Shown: positions 23,495-35,440, counted from the stretch's first letter. The stretch: 64,000 nt of DNA from Adiantum capillus-veneris (GCA_014529385.2 CM043955.1:135480108-135544107); one strand, 5' to 3'. Numbers and translations: made by a program. Notes: a model not told the origin generated them from the sequence alone.

Positions 23495-23875
23495 AGAATC
23501 TTACTTTAGGCACATATAGACAATTGAATCTGTTATTTGAGCATTTGTATCCTTTGATATATTAATGTCAACAAAATCTACTGTAAGTCTCCTTGAGCTA
23601 TCTGCTAGTGCTACATCTGCTATTTATCCTTCCTTCCTAGATGATAAAATTTAATTGTTGGTGACATCGACTTCATGAATAATAGTGTGATAGCTCTTAA
23701 TCTCCTCTCCTAAAGCATTTGCCACTTTTTCTTTCTCTTGCAGTCTTGCTATCTACTATGCATGTTGGTTTTCCTATTGAGCTCTAATCCTAGTATTCAC
23801 ATCATGGGTGACCTCGAGAATCTTCACCTTTGTCTGTGGCCTTGATGGAGTAAATAAGAAAAATTTCCTTCATTT
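23495..23875 (-). pseudogene. Unrecognised coiled-coil protein segment, unit A
   Basis: The minus-strand frame reads FTPSRPQTKVKILEVTHDVN, then ARLQEKEKVANALGEEIKS (heptad-like), then ADVALADSSRRLTVDFVDIN and TNAQITDSIVYMCLK, with several stops. Unit B conserves the same frame. It lies between the H3-like and ULP1-like relics on the same strand and may be part of either gene or of a separate one. No family recognised. Confidence 0.4.
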
Positions 23876-23929
23876 TATTGTCTATAAAGAATTGTTGGGC
23901 TGAAGCAGTTTAACATATCTCCACCTTAC

Positions 23930-24313
23930 TCTTTTCAAGGTTTCATTGTCCCCTTGTCCATAATGGATACATTGTGTGCATGTGCTGCAACAATCATTAT
24001 ATCATTGAAGTATTCAAGCAAAAAATCCTCAGCTACCTCTTGAAGTGCCAAGAGTGCAGCGGGTTTCCACCTCATCATGCTAAAACATGCCTCCTCACAT
24101 ATTGACCTAACTAGCCTCCAAAATATGGAAGCTTTGGTACAAGAAGCTCAATGCATTTATGATCCTTCCTAATTTCCTTAAACAACTTAATGTGTCTTTG
24201 TAGCCTCTACATCCTTGAAGCTTTCAAAATTTCATTGGATTTCCAGGTCACCTCTTCTTACTTGCAAAATTTTCCCCTACTTTACCAGCCAAACCACGAC
24301 CTTTGCCTGCCAT
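23930..24313 (-). pseudogene. Histone H3-fold relic with centromeric H3 (CENH3)-like traits, unit A
   Basis: A minus-strand start at 24313 gives a short basic tail (MAGKGRGLAGKVGEN). A stop stands where unit B encodes the R-P-G site seen at the tail/core boundary of H3. The core follows: FKEIRKDHKCIELLVPKLP (helix N and start of helix 1), then RLVRSICEEACFSMMRW, ALLALQEVAEDFLLEYF (helix 2), and VAAHAHNVSIMDK (loop 2 and start of helix 3). Against canonical H3, loop 1 is one residue longer and carries R-W in place of R-F, and a proline follows LV in place of arginine. All three are CENH3-like. Frame breaks make it a pseudogene. The H3 fold is well supported; CENH3 origin is inference. Confidence 0.65.
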
Positions 24314-24360
24314 CGTAGTAGTCGCCTCAGTTCTTGCCAGTTCCCTGTAAGACTATAGAC

Positions 24361-24939
<579 letters not shown>

Positions 24940-24954
24940 ATACCGTCTAAGAAT

Positions 24955-25588
24955 CTTGTGTCTCTAGCGTAGAGTGGTCCATAGGTGAAGAATTAGCTTC
25001 TCATATGATATGCTCTATTTGTGGGTTGGGCATTGTTGGTTGTTGATGATTTTCAGGCTCTACTGATGAAATTGTGGGAGTGGTATGCTCTGCTTGAGGG
25101 TTGGCGTGTTCTTTCTCAGCCCCTCCCTTTGCATTATCTTCTTCCTTTCAAAACCCTTCAATTGTAGAGGGAGTTTCAATCTTAATTTCTTCCTCATCCC
25201 CTTGTGTCTCTAGCGTAGAGTGGTCCATAGGTGAAGAATTAGATTCTAATATGCTATGCTCTATTTCTGGGTTGCGCATTGTTGGTTGTTGATGATTTTT
25301 AGGCTCTACTGATGATATTGTGGAAGTGGTATGCTCTGCTTGAGGGTTGGCGTGTTCTTCCTCAACCCCTCCCTTTGCATTATCTTCTTCCTTTTGAAAC
25401 CCTCCAATTATAGAGGGAGTTTCAATCTTAATTTCCTCCTCATCCCCTCCATGTGCATGATATGGCTCCTCTGCGCCTGCTCGCACTGCCCTTCCCCTCA
25501 TCCTATATCTCCACCCTATCAAACTCTCCCATTGTATGATTTCTCTTCTCATTAGTCCGTTCCCCCTCTTCCTCCTGTACCTTCTCAA
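24955..25588 (-). pseudogene. Acidic protein fragment with an in-frame 82-residue tandem repeat
   Basis: The minus-strand frame 25588-25148 stays open for 146 codons. It contains GDEEEIKIETPSIIGGF and, 82 residues later, GDEEEIKIETPSTIEGF. The underlying DNA duplication has a period of exactly 246 bp (start CTTGTGTCTCTAGCG at 24955 and at 25201), which preserves the frame. The repeat is rich in Glu, Pro, Ser and Thr and is likely disordered. It may be the C-terminal tail of the ULP1-like protein encoded just upstream on this strand; unit A has a broken single copy. Function unknown. Confidence 0.5.
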
Positions 25589-25689
25589 CTGTTTGCTGGT
25601 GTCCCTAAACAGTCATTGTTATCTCTACAATATGGTCATCAAGTTAGTATTCATCCAAAAGGGTGTCTTCTCCAACCATGCTTACAAGA

Positions 25690-26345
25690 TGTGAAATAGA
25701 AAGAAGATGCTTGATTAGAGTGGCATGGTATCGGTGCAAATACTCAAGTTTATACTTCTCCCACTTTGCAAAAGAAAAATTAAAACAAAACGGAATAGAG
25801 ATATATACTTATTGCAAAAATCACCATCTCCCAAGTAGTGGTTTGCAAAATGCCTATCTTTGACATGAATGGCTATAGTGCAAAGAAGCTTTGCAGTATG
25901 TACTCGACATGTAGGAGGCACCTCCATCCACACAAGTTTGCATCCGTGTATTTAGGAACTGTGAGTTCTTTAATTTTTGACTTCTACAACTCGTAACTTT
26001 CGCATATCTTGCCATATACAAGCAACAATCTTTTTATGCAGTTGCGAGCAGACAAGTTTGGTATGAAACAAACACAGTCACTGTATGCATTACTTATTCC
26101 ACATCAATCCAAATTATAATTCTGAACACTCACAGTCTTAATTCTAAATGTGCTCCTTGAATTGCATTTAGAATCTAGACAACTGGATTGTCAAGCTTAA
26201 TGCAAACTAGGCTCCAGTGGTGGTTGCTTTCATATGGAAAAATGATGGTTGTGACTTCCAGCATTGGACAATGGGCAAGCCACTTCTTGAATGTGCCCTA
26301 AAGGGTGTTTTTCATTGTGAGAAACATAGACAGTTGAGGATCCAT
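25690..26345 (-). pseudogene. ULP1/SENP-like (C48) protease relic, unit B
   Basis: This is the same layout as in unit A. It begins MDPQLSMFLTMKNT at 26345, followed by the IIFPYESNHHWSLVCI histidine block and an ILNAIQGAH segment in place of the expected aspartate block. A cysteine-region relic lies at about 25970-25880 and reads GW or VC where the glycine-rich active-site loop should be. Unit B lacks four residues after WSLVCI that unit A has. Stops in the same places as unit A show that the common ancestor was already a pseudogene or contained introns there. Confidence 0.55.
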
Positions 26346-26439
26346 GATGTATATTTTTGGCCGATTTTGTGCAGGTAGTAGGCTCTTGATCAAACTACAA
26401 GATAATTAATCGAAGCTATTCTCTAATCTAAAGACTTAA

Positions 26440-26835
26440 TAAAAGTATGTTGAAGCTAGTGAAAGCATCTTACTTTAGGCACATATAGACAACTGAATCT
26501 GTTATTTGAGCATTTGTATCCTTTGATATATTAATGTCAACAAAATCTAGTGTAAGTCTCCTTGAATTATCTGCTAGTGCTACATCTGCTATTAATCCTT
26601 CCTTCCTAGATGATAAAATTGTTGGTGACGTCGATTTCAAGAGTAATAGTGTGATAGCTCTTAATCTCCTCTTCTAACAAATTTGCCGCTTTTTCTTGCT
26701 CTTTCAGTCTTGCTGTCTACTCTGCATGCTGGTTTTCCTATTGTTCTGACCCTGGTACTCACATCATGGGTGACCTCGAGAATCTTCACCTCTGTCTATG
26801 GCCTTGATGGAGTAATAAGAAAAATTTCCTTCATT
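26440..26835 (-). pseudogene. Unrecognised coiled-coil protein segment, unit B
   Basis: This is the counterpart of the unit A segment. KMKEIFLITPSRP opens it, then KILEVTHDVSTRVR, then ARLKEQEKAANLLEEEIKS and ITLEIDVTNN, with breaks. Sequence conservation between the two copies follows the reading frame in part, but too little is visible to test selection by eye. Confidence 0.4.
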
Positions 26836-26889
26836 TTATTGTCTATAAAGTTGTTGGGTTGAAGCAGTTTATCATATCTCCACCTTACT

Positions 26890-27246
26890 CTTTTCAAGGT
26901 TTCATTGTCCCCTTGTCCATAATGGATACCATGTGTGCATGTGCTGCAACAATAGTTCTATCATTGAAGTATTCAAGAAAAAAATCCTTAGCTCCCTCTT
27001 GAAGTGCCAACAGTGCAACAGGTTTCCACCTCGTCATGCTAAAACATGCCTCCTCACATATTGACCTAAGTAGCCTTCAAAATGGAATTTCTGGTATAAG
27101 AATCTCAATGCATTTCGGATCCTTCCTAATTTCCTTAAACTACTTAATGTGTCCTCTACATCCTTGGAGCTTTCAAATCTTCATGGGATTTCCAGGTCTC
27201 CTCTTCTTACCCGCAGAATTTTCCCCTACTTTAGTAGCAGCCAAGT
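26890..27246 (-). pseudogene. Histone H3-fold relic with centromeric H3 (CENH3)-like traits, unit B
   Basis: This is the cleaner of the two copies. Over the core the frame is continuous apart from one TGA in the IPF-stop-RLLRS position. Visible blocks are KKRRPGNP (tail/core boundary), FKEIRKDPKCIEILIPEIPF, RLLRSICEEACFSMTRW, ALLALQEGAKDFFLEYF and IVAAHAHMVSIMDK. Nine residues separate the RS-I element from R-W, against eight before R-F in canonical H3: the one-residue longer loop 1 typical of CENH3. An extra stretch of about ten residues interrupts the region just before the FKEIRK helix. The 5' end runs into a TG microsatellite, so the start of the tail is lost. Confidence 0.65.
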
Positions 27247-27299
27247 CTGTGTGTGTGTGTGTGTGTGTGTGTTTTAGTCTCTATATCTCTCTCCATGTG

Positions 27300-27813
<514 letters not shown>

Positions 27814-27979
27814 TTAGCAAAAAACGCAGCCGTTTTTTGACATAGTAGACAACAATTCACTCTTTTCATCATAACTTTTTCATATGAACTCCGATTTGGG
27901 TGATCTATAGCCTCAATTGAAGAGCATGACACCCTCGATGCATTGACACAAAGACATGAATTTTTAGAGTTATGGGCGT

Positions 27980-29121
27980 TGTGAGCGGGAGGAAAACACA
28001 CACAGCGCCTCTATAACGACCCAACACACACTCTTGGGAAGATACACACACACACACTATGGGGCACCACTCGGCTTACACAACACACCTGGCCGAGATA
28101 GGGAACACACTTTTGGAGTGAGAGGAGAGAGACTATCCACTTGCCCACTCCACATAGACACACACACACACACCCCCAAAAAACTCAGCTCAAAAGAGGA
28201 GAATTTTTGATGTTTAGATACAATTGAGATTGGGCCAACACCAATGGGGCAAACAGCTCACACAATATGAGTAAAATATGCCAAATACAATCACAAATTG
28301 GAGCAAAAGCTTCGCTCTTAGAAGAAACTTACACAGCCAAAACAATAGAAAAATAGTGAGTAATTTGACAAAATGGAAAATTCCATCGCGTCCGGAACGG
28401 CCCAAAACCCCAGTCTACAATGTCAAAGTGCTCAAATCCGACCTGGGATGAACAGTTTATAGCCAAAACAGGCTCCAAAAACCCCAAAAACACACCTGCG
28501 GCTGTTCCTCCTCTCTTCTCCACATTTTTTCTGGTCTTCTCTCAGTTTTTTCAGTTCCCACACTTAGCTTTATTAGTTGGGCACCCATGGCCTTTTAGAT
28601 GACCTCAAACGGACCCCGAACATGCCAAAAACTGACCTAGCAGTGTATAGTTGTCACCTTTTTGCATCATCCGCACACCTAGAACTCTGTTTTTTCCAAA
28701 TAAAGCATCCTGCAACCACATGAAGTGGCCCCAAAAAGTGATCCTGATGATGACCTTTCTGCATAAGTATCACAAGAAAACACCCACGTTGTGTCCGTAC
28801 TCATCCACATGCAAGTCTTCACCCCGTTCGGCCTCCTTACGCCACTAGATGCCATCTGACGCACCTGCTTACCTCATGTCGTCGGCCCGCGGATAGCTTC
28901 CTCGAGAAGTTTTACGCGCTACCAACTCCTCCTTATTGTAGAAAAAACACAGTGGTACTGGTAATAGTGAAAATCGATGCACTATGTACACCCTGTTCTA
29001 CCTGTACACATGTGGTCCCCACGTAACCACCTGTCTCTGAAAAATGGGCAATTCTTTATTTGATGCACCATGCATGTATATGTACATATGCGCAATCCCT
29101 TGCTCCAAAAAACTCCTGACA
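27980..29121 (-). repeat. 3' LTR of the minus-strand Gypsy element
   Basis: On the plus strand it begins TGTGAGCGGGAGGAAAACAC and ends AACTCCTGACA, so on its own strand it starts TGTCAG and ends CTCACA. By eye it is roughly 95 percent identical to the copy at 35465-36604; differences are mostly transitions and microsatellite length. Confidence 0.92.
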
Positions 29122-29138
29122 TAATTTGCCCATCCCCT
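29122..29138 (-). promoter_or_regulatory. Polypurine tract of the minus-strand Gypsy element
   Basis: On the element's strand AGGGGATGGGCAAATTA directly precedes the 3' LTR, the expected priming site for second-strand synthesis. Confidence 0.65.
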
Positions 29139-29149
29139 AGCCTACTAGA

Positions 29150-30679
29150 TCATTCATGATTAGCAACAGCAAAGAGAGATATGAGACTCGCCGCATCACA
29201 GGTCTCCTCATCCCTCACCAACACTGCTTGATCCACAGACATCTCATCTTGCTCCACCATCATCAATCTAGCATGATACAATTTAAGACGCAATCTATTT
29301 ACCCTTGACTTATGTAGAACACCATCCAGGTTAGCCAGCTGATATGTGTCATTTGGAAAACACTCCACTACCTTGAAAGGGCCTTCCCAGTTAATTTGAA
29401 ACTTCTTTTGGAAGGTGTTGTCCAGCTTATTGTTGTAACGCAAAACTAAGTCATGCTTCCTGATACCCTTACTTTTGACCTTTTCATTTATCTTTGCCAA
29501 ATCCTTATCCTGCATCTGCCCATAATGCTCCAATGCGCTCATCCTATCCAACTGAACCTCCTGTAACTGTAAGAGCCTCTCTTTGAATGCATTACTAGAC
29601 GGCCCAAGTAGCTTCTCTAGCATCTTTATTGCAGGCAACTCTACTTCCACAGGCAATAGTGCTTCCTTTCCATATACCAAATGAAATGGAGTAAACCCTG
29701 TACCTGTCTTCACCGAAGTACGGTAAGCCCATAATGCACTAGGATATTCCAAATCCCAATTCTTTCCTTGGTGCTCTGTCACTTTCGAAAGAGTCTGTAC
29801 CAACTCACCATTGAATATTTCATTTAAGCCATGACACTGTGGGTAATAAGGAGTGGTATGTTGGTGCCTAATCTTCATCTTTGCACATAGAAAATCTAGC
29901 AGTTTAGCTCTAAAGCCAGGCCCCTTATCTGAAAGTAGCTCCGGTGGCACCCCAAACTTGCAACATATTTCATCATACACAAATTTTGCCACATCCTTTG
30001 CAGTGATCTGTTTTACTGCTATAGCCTCTGCCCATCTAGAGAGATAGTCCACTTCCGTCAAGATATAGCTTTTGCCCCTGCTTGTGATAGGTAACGGGCC
30101 TATTGCATCAATCCCCCACTTTTCAAACACATCAAACGCCATAATGGTTTTTCGTAGCTCTGGCTTCAACACTCTCTTCCCAAATGCTTGACACCTATTG
30201 CAAGACCTACACCAATGGTGAACATCCTTGTGCAAACTAGGCCATACATACCCCTCTTGCAAAATCTTATGCAAGGTGATCTTTAGAGCAAAATGGCCAC
30301 CACATGCGCCTTCATGATTCTCTTCCAACACTCTGTAAAGCTCCTCCCGCCAAGGTACACGTCTCAACACGATATCAACCCCTTTCATGTATAAGACATC
30401 ACCAATCAATTTGTACATGTATGCTCTACGCACAAAGCCATACTTCTTAGACTTCTGAATCTCCTTTGGAATGATTCCTGTTAGCAAAAACTCCTCTTCT
30501 TGAGCCAAACTTTCCCGGCCATGATAAAGAGGTAAAGTGGTCCTCAACACAAATAGCTCCCCAATCATGCCTGGAGCTGCTTCATGTGCCTCTCCATTTA
30601 GAGCACGTTCAATGTGTCTGATGATCCATGCTTCAAACTTTTTTAACAGGCCTTTAATTCTGAAGCACCTTTCCTTCAA
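29150..30679 (-). pseudogene. Gypsy integrase with RNase H C-terminal remnant (minus strand)
   Basis: The 509-codon frame starts in the end of RNase H. It carries the H-H-C-C zinc domain (HEGACGGHFALK, then SCNRCQ at about residues 147-180). The catalytic core follows with D in FEKWGIDAIGPLP, D in LLSDKGPGFRAK and E in GLNEIFNG, so the DDE triad is intact, although SDNGP has become SDKGP. A basic C-terminal part (LRYNNKLDNTFQKKF, then WEGPFKVV) follows; I see no clear chromodomain. It is out of frame with the upstream gag-RT frame after a deletion of RNase H codons around 30680, so it is probably not expressed. Confidence 0.9.
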
Positions 30680-30801
30680 TGAGGTGTTCCTGAAGCTTCA
30701 AACAAATGTGTAATCCGGCTTCCAGAGTAGCATATTCAGCCTCATTGTTACTATGAGCATCCAATTTGAACCCTCTCTTGCATACTAGCTTCCCCTCTAG
30801 A

Positions 30802-31098
30802 TCATAAAGTGCTATACCCCCCTGAAGCTACATCATGGCTCTTTCTGTATGAACCATCAAAGAACAACACATGTGCATTGCTGATCTGTGGAACTTCTTC
30901 AACTACCTTTCTCACCACCTCTTCCTTAACAATAAGGGGATTCTCCTTGTAGGTCAACAAATCAGCTAGGGTAGCCCTTGTACTATCTTCCACTAGAAAA
31001 GAGAACTCAAACTCTTGCAGCTCAATTACCCATTTCTTCACCACATTTGACATATTAGTACCATTAATTAACTGTGGCAAAAAGGCATAACTCGTCAA
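30802..31098 (-). pseudogene. Gypsy RT/RNase H connecting region and broken RNase H
   Basis: The frame continues that of the reverse transcriptase after a stop at 31111-31113. WVIELQEFEFSFLVED is the usual connection, followed by ALADLL-type and VLFFDGSYRKSHDVASGG, the start of a second RNase H domain with its first catalytic Asp. A frameshift follows (plus-1 reading gives GIALYDLEGKLVCKRGF and NNEAEYATLEAG), and roughly 25 residues are missing before the integrase frame. Confidence 0.8.
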
Positions 31099-31110
31099 AA
31101 AAACAAAAGG

Positions 31111-32193
31111 TCATGGTAGCAAGTAATGACGAAATCGTCGACAAGCAAATATTACACTGGCCATCACTAGCTCTACTTCCGAGAACTTTCTCTCCGCTAC
31201 CAACTTCACTCGGCTTGCACAATACACTGGCCTCATATAATGGCTTCCCTTCCCCTGTTGCAATAGCATGGCTCCAATGGCATCATCCCCTACTGATGGA
31301 TTTACATAAAACACTTTCTCCCAATCAGGAGCCTGCATGGCTGACAACCCCCCTAACACCTCTTTCACCTCTTGAAACAGTCTTTCACACTTGTCATCCC
31401 ATTGCAATGGATCATGCTTTGCCACTTGTTGTAATGGATAAAGAATCTGAGAAGACAATGCAATAAACCTTGCCATATACTTCACTTTGTGTATAAAGGT
31501 TGCCAATTGCTTCGTACTCGTAGGTGATGGAAGAAGAATAATAGACATAACCTTGTCTGGATCAGCCTCAATGCCATTTTCTGACACCATGTGGCCCAAC
31601 AACTTCACCCTTGGCTGTGCTAGATGACATTTCTTTGGATTCAGTTGTCCTCCACATTCATCATATCGAGCCAACACCATCTGCAACTTCTCATGGTGTT
31701 CAGCCCTACTGCTATAAATACAGAAGTCATCCATAAAAGCTTTAACACAACTACCAATGAATGGTTCCAACACCCAATTTGCTCTCTCTTGATAGAAGGA
31801 AGGTCCATTTGACAACCCAAATGGCAATACTGTGTAGCAATAGCAGCCCCATGGCGTAATAAAAGTGGTTTTTGTGCGGTCTTTAAGAGCAATCTTCAAT
31901 TGAAAATAGCCTGAAAAACCATCACACACACTGTACCTCTCATAACCGGCCACTAAATCCAAGATCTGATCGATGAATGGAAGAGGATATGGGTTCTTCT
32001 TAGTGGTTGCGTTTAAGGGTTTAAAATCTACACAAATTCTCCACTTCCCATCCTTCTTTGGACTGACTACAACTGGACTCACCCATTCTGTGGTCTCCAC
32101 ATGGACTATGAACCCTATCTTCAATAACTTGTCCACCTCTTCTCGCAAGGCTTCCATTTTCTCTTGACCCATCCTTCTTAGCCTTTGCCACAC
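31111..32193 (-). pseudogene. Gypsy reverse transcriptase and first RNase H domain
   Basis: The frame is in phase with gag and protease upstream. It shows the RT blocks GFIVHVETTEWVSPVVVSPK, WRICVDFKPLNATT, YSVCDGFSGYFQL, LPFGLSNGPSFYQ and the catalytic AFMDDFCIYS (F-M-D-D in place of the common Y-x-D-D). Then LGHMVSENGIEADPDKV, and an RNase H/connection region ending RRFRHYLLP. It is bounded by stops at 32206-32208 and 31111-31113. All catalytic aspartates of the RT are present, so the defect of this copy lies in the stops and not in the domain. Confidence 0.93.
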
Positions 32194-32205
32194 TGGCTTA
32201 GCACA

Positions 32206-33549
32206 TTATTTCAGCTCTATATGCATCTCTTCTCCCTTGAATCCTCTGATCTCTTCATATGAAGTAATGAACAAATCAGGAAAACTAGCCAGCATGTGCA
32301 AATATATATCCTTCTCCATAGCTGAGAGATCTCCACTGATCATTTGTGTCAACAATTCCTGCTTCTTTGACAACTCAACCTTGGTTTGCATCAGCCCTTC
32401 AATCACTTCATAAGGCCCTTCACTTTCATCTTCAACCTCATTCGCAAATGCAACTAAACCAAACTCCTGGATTTCTTTGCCCATCAAAAGAAATGCAACA
32501 TCAGCATCCTCATCACCGCTGGTAGTGCTATCACTGTCCTCATCTGTCACCGTGGAAGAGTCTTCATCACTAGACTCATCCTCATCTTCATAAAGCTTCT
32601 CTAATCGTTTCCTTGTGTCCATATTATAAAGCTTCTTGGTACCTATCTTTCCATAGAGGCTAATTGTACCATGTCGCCAATCTTGAACAGCTCCCACTGC
32701 ACGTAACCATGGTCTGCCCAGTATAATAGGATATGCTCCCAACCCTGCTGGCATCACATGAAAATCAACCACTGCCTTTGCATCATATGCCTCCACTTCT
32801 AAGCTCTTTACAACACCCAAGCATTTTACTTTTTGATGGTTTGCCAATCTAATCCAGAAACCTGACACCCCAGCCACTGTGAGACCCATCTTCTCAACGC
32901 ATGAGTGTGTTATGACGCATATTTGGGCTCCGCCATCCACATAATCTTGTCCCAAATTTTTACTTTTATGCCACACATCTACTATTGGACAAATGTCTGG
33001 TAGCTCATCCATTGCCAACCCCTTTACGGAACCTCTCTCTGGCTCTTTCTCCATTGGGTTAACCATCGTCTTCCACTGTCGCTTTAGCTTAGGCACCATC
33101 TGTATAAGCTGCCCAAAAGTAACATCTGCCTTCCTGCTCGTCAGATCCTCCTTCAAGTCATAGCTTAATTGCCCATCCCCTAGTGGAAAATCTGAAACAT
33201 GAAACTTTCGACGAGATCTCCTTTTCCTCTTGGCCTTGACATCCTCGCCTTCATGGCTCTTTCCTTTCTTCTTACTAGGACCTGGGGCACTTCTTCCTTC
33301 CTTATCCTCTATGGTCCTCTTCCCAATAGGCATCACTAATGTATCCTCTAGCTTTGATGCCTTCTCCAAGGTGACTACACTTAGAACTTTTGTCTTTCCC
33401 TTTTCCTCCTGGGTTAGTCCACTGGTTCCTTCGTCTCCCTTAATTTCGATGCCATAATCATTTGACCTAGTTAGCACCTGTCTTGGCAATGGATACATGT
33501 CTCCCCCCATCCTTGGTGGTTTATCACATTGCGGGCTGATGTGACCCAA
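32206..33549 (-). pseudogene. Gypsy gag end (zinc knuckle) and aspartic protease
   Basis: Just upstream of and into this frame lies a CCHC knuckle (CYNCGELGHISPQC, C-x2-C-x4-H-x4-C). A basic linker is followed by the protease with YVDGGAQICVITHSCVEKMG, a hydrophobic core, and the C-terminal PIILGRPWLRAVGAV. The active site reads D-G-G where retropepsins normally have D-T-G or D-S-G. An acidic Ser/Asp-rich linker (SSDEDSSTVTDEDSDS) joins it to the RT. The frame is continuous with gag and RT except for single stops at each border. Confidence 0.88.
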
Positions 33550-33657
33550 CTCTCCACAATTATAACATGTGGGCGTCTGCCTCCAAAACCTACCATTGCT
33601 TTGTCCAACACCATTCCTAGGCCTTTCTTCACCTCTTGGCTGATTTGCAAACCTCCC

Positions 33658-34488
33658 TCAACCTCGATTATTTCCCACTTGACCTAGCATGTTTAGGCTG
33701 AGATTCTTCATCAAATCTACCACTTGCCTCATGTCTTGCCTTAGCCCATCATCTTGCACCGATGTAGTGACCACTGCTGGCATAACCTGAGTAGTAACAG
33801 GAACCACTGGTTCATGATGAACCCCTGACATGCGACCTTGTAAAGACTCTATAGGTTGAAATTCAAACCTCATGGGCAAAGACTCCACCCCTAACTGGAT
33901 CATTTTCCTCAACTTCCACTCTTTGTTCCTTGCTACCTCTAGTGCATCTTCATATGTCCTAGGCTTCTTTAGCTCCACTCTCCAACGTATATTCTCCCAA
34001 AGACCAGCCAAGAACCTGTCCTTCTTCATCATGTCAGGCTGGGGTACCTGTGGTGCTAAGGCCTTGCACATCCGCTCCCATGCTAATGAGAACTTACGTA
34101 TGTACGCATCTACTGGCTCACCTTCCTTTTGCACCAAACCTTGTACTTCTTGCCACACTTTGTCAGGATCTTCTATCTTCACAAACTCCACTTCCAACCC
34201 ATGCCATAGATTGTCCCAACTCAATCTTACAAGTGGATCCGCTGCACGCAACTCCTCTTCAAATGTTTTGGACCAGACTCGTGCATCACTCTTCAAACAA
34301 ATTTGGAGAAGACGTAACATCTGCGCAGGGTCATGAATCTGGTTGCTAATGCAGGCAACCTCCATCTTTTCCAAAAAATCTTCCACATCTTCATCACTTC
34401 TTCCATGAAACTCCGGATAAGAGAAAGCCATGGCTACCCAAGTTACAATGCTTTGAGAACCCCTTTGAACACACGTGCAAGAACCCAA
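33658..34488 (-). pseudogene. Gypsy gag capsid
   Basis: The probable start is the methionine at 34431 (MAFSYPEFHGRSDEDVEDFL), because the codons before it resemble leader sequence. The capsid-like Retrotrans_gag region covers most of the 277 codons (RLLQICLKSDARVWSKTF, then DAYIRKFSLAWERMC, then DRFLAGLWENIRWRV). The frame ends in a stop at 33658-33660 just before the zinc knuckle, in phase with the next segment. Confidence 0.9.
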
Positions 34489-34533
34489 AACTTTTGACTA
34501 CCCAATCCCCAGAAACTTCAATGGAGCTCAACT

Positions 34534-34752
34534 TTAGATAAGGACAAACACATGCATATCAAATGAGTTTTCATAGTTGATCATCGGAATTGCAACAGGC
34601 AAAGGACATTCCAAGATCTCTCGTAATCTTCTTGGCCCGAACATAAAGACTATGCGCTGCTGGAAAAAAATCTTCCTAGACACATGAACATTTATCTGGA
34701 TTCTTTGAGTTAAATGAAATGGAGTGAATTGAGGGCCATTTTGATCATCCAT
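34534..34752 (-). CDS. 72-residue accessory protein between primer site and gag, Gypsy element
   Basis: The start chosen is the ATG at 34752 (MDDQNGPQFTPFHLTQ), because it aligns with the start of the homologue at 57178. The protein ends in the stop at 34534-34536. It aligns without gaps, at about half identity by eye, with the 72-residue frame at 57178-57396 and more weakly with the one at 56944-57156. The conserved core reads V-S-R-K-I, FFQQRIVFMFGPRRLREIL, a P-x-P-V segment, and a final S-F-D-x-x-x-F-V-L. All three end at the same point. It has no signal peptide; the alternation of hydrophobic residues suggests beta structure. I recognise no family. Its place just upstream of gag suggests a role in the leader RNA or in translation, but that is inference. 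Confidence 0.6.
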   Translation of the reverse strand: MDDQNGPQFTPFHLTQRIQINVHVSRKIFFQQRIVFMFGPRRLREILECPLPVAIPMINYENSFDMHVFVLI

Positions 34753-35440
34753 TAAAGCCAACCATGAAGCTCCCAAGAAGGCACACATGACTTAACCTCT
34801 GATTTTGCCAAAATTTCAGTAGCATAACAGCATAAATGGCTCAAAAAACCAAAAAACCAGCCATCACAACTCGAAAAAATTTTGGCAGAGTTTCTCCAGA
34901 AGTAGAGCAGTGTGAACCCAAAATATAGACCATATATGTATGCATAAACTGTCACAATAGAACCCGAGCATCAAATAGGAATCACTAGTACATAGCCTAT
35001 GGCGAGGTCACAAAAAGGGTACTCCAGCTACCTGTATCACCGAAAGGATCTCCACATTTGAGAATCCCCTAGCTCAATAAAAACCTCACGCTATCGACCC
35101 TCACATGAAGGCTAATGCAAATCGCGTATAGTCAAGTCTCAGAAATGACTATCTTCCAGACCAAGTCTCAGAAATGGCTGGGACTACTAAATACAACCAA
35201 GTATGGCTCCACAAATGCGTACAATGGAAGTTTCCACAAGTAACGTACAATCCAGCAAACAATGCGCTCAAATAGGCGCCAAGTGATGCATACCCACAAT
35301 AACTGCAAGTGACATCACTGCTAGTATATCACTGTACTCTAGCTACCTGTACCTGTGTGAATCCCCTGTCCCTGTAACCTGTAACCTGTAGCCCTGAATC
35401 TCGAAGCTTGAAGCTCGAAGCAGAAGGTACTCGAAGAAGA
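34753..35440 (-). other. Non-coding leader between primer site and accessory frame
   Basis: Leader of the Gypsy element with short repeats such as CCTGTAACCTGTAACCTGTA (about 35374) and AGTCTCAGAAATGGCT-like phrases (35130-35185). No protein recognised. Confidence 0.5.

Larger units (their letters stand above)
21853..24292 (-). repeat. Segmental duplication, unit A (about 2.4 kb)
   Basis: Unit A runs from ATACCGTCTAAGA (21853) to about CCCCTACTTTACCAGCC (24292). It aligns almost throughout with unit B (24940-27240), with an offset near 3.1 kb at the left and smaller further right. Each unit carries minus-strand relics in the order H3-like, coiled coil, ULP1-like, acidic repeat protein. Unit A has an extra 359-bp inverted-repeat insertion (22312-22670). 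Confidence 0.9.
24940..27240 (-). repeat. Segmental duplication, unit B (about 2.3 kb)
   Basis: Unit B is homologous to unit A (21853-24292) from ATACCGTCTAAGAATC through TTTTCCCCTACTTTA. It lacks the MITE of unit A but has an internal 246-bp tandem duplication (24955-25440). Shared stops in the coding relics imply that the ancestor was already broken before duplication. Differences such as a stop only in unit A show continued decay. Confidence 0.9.
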
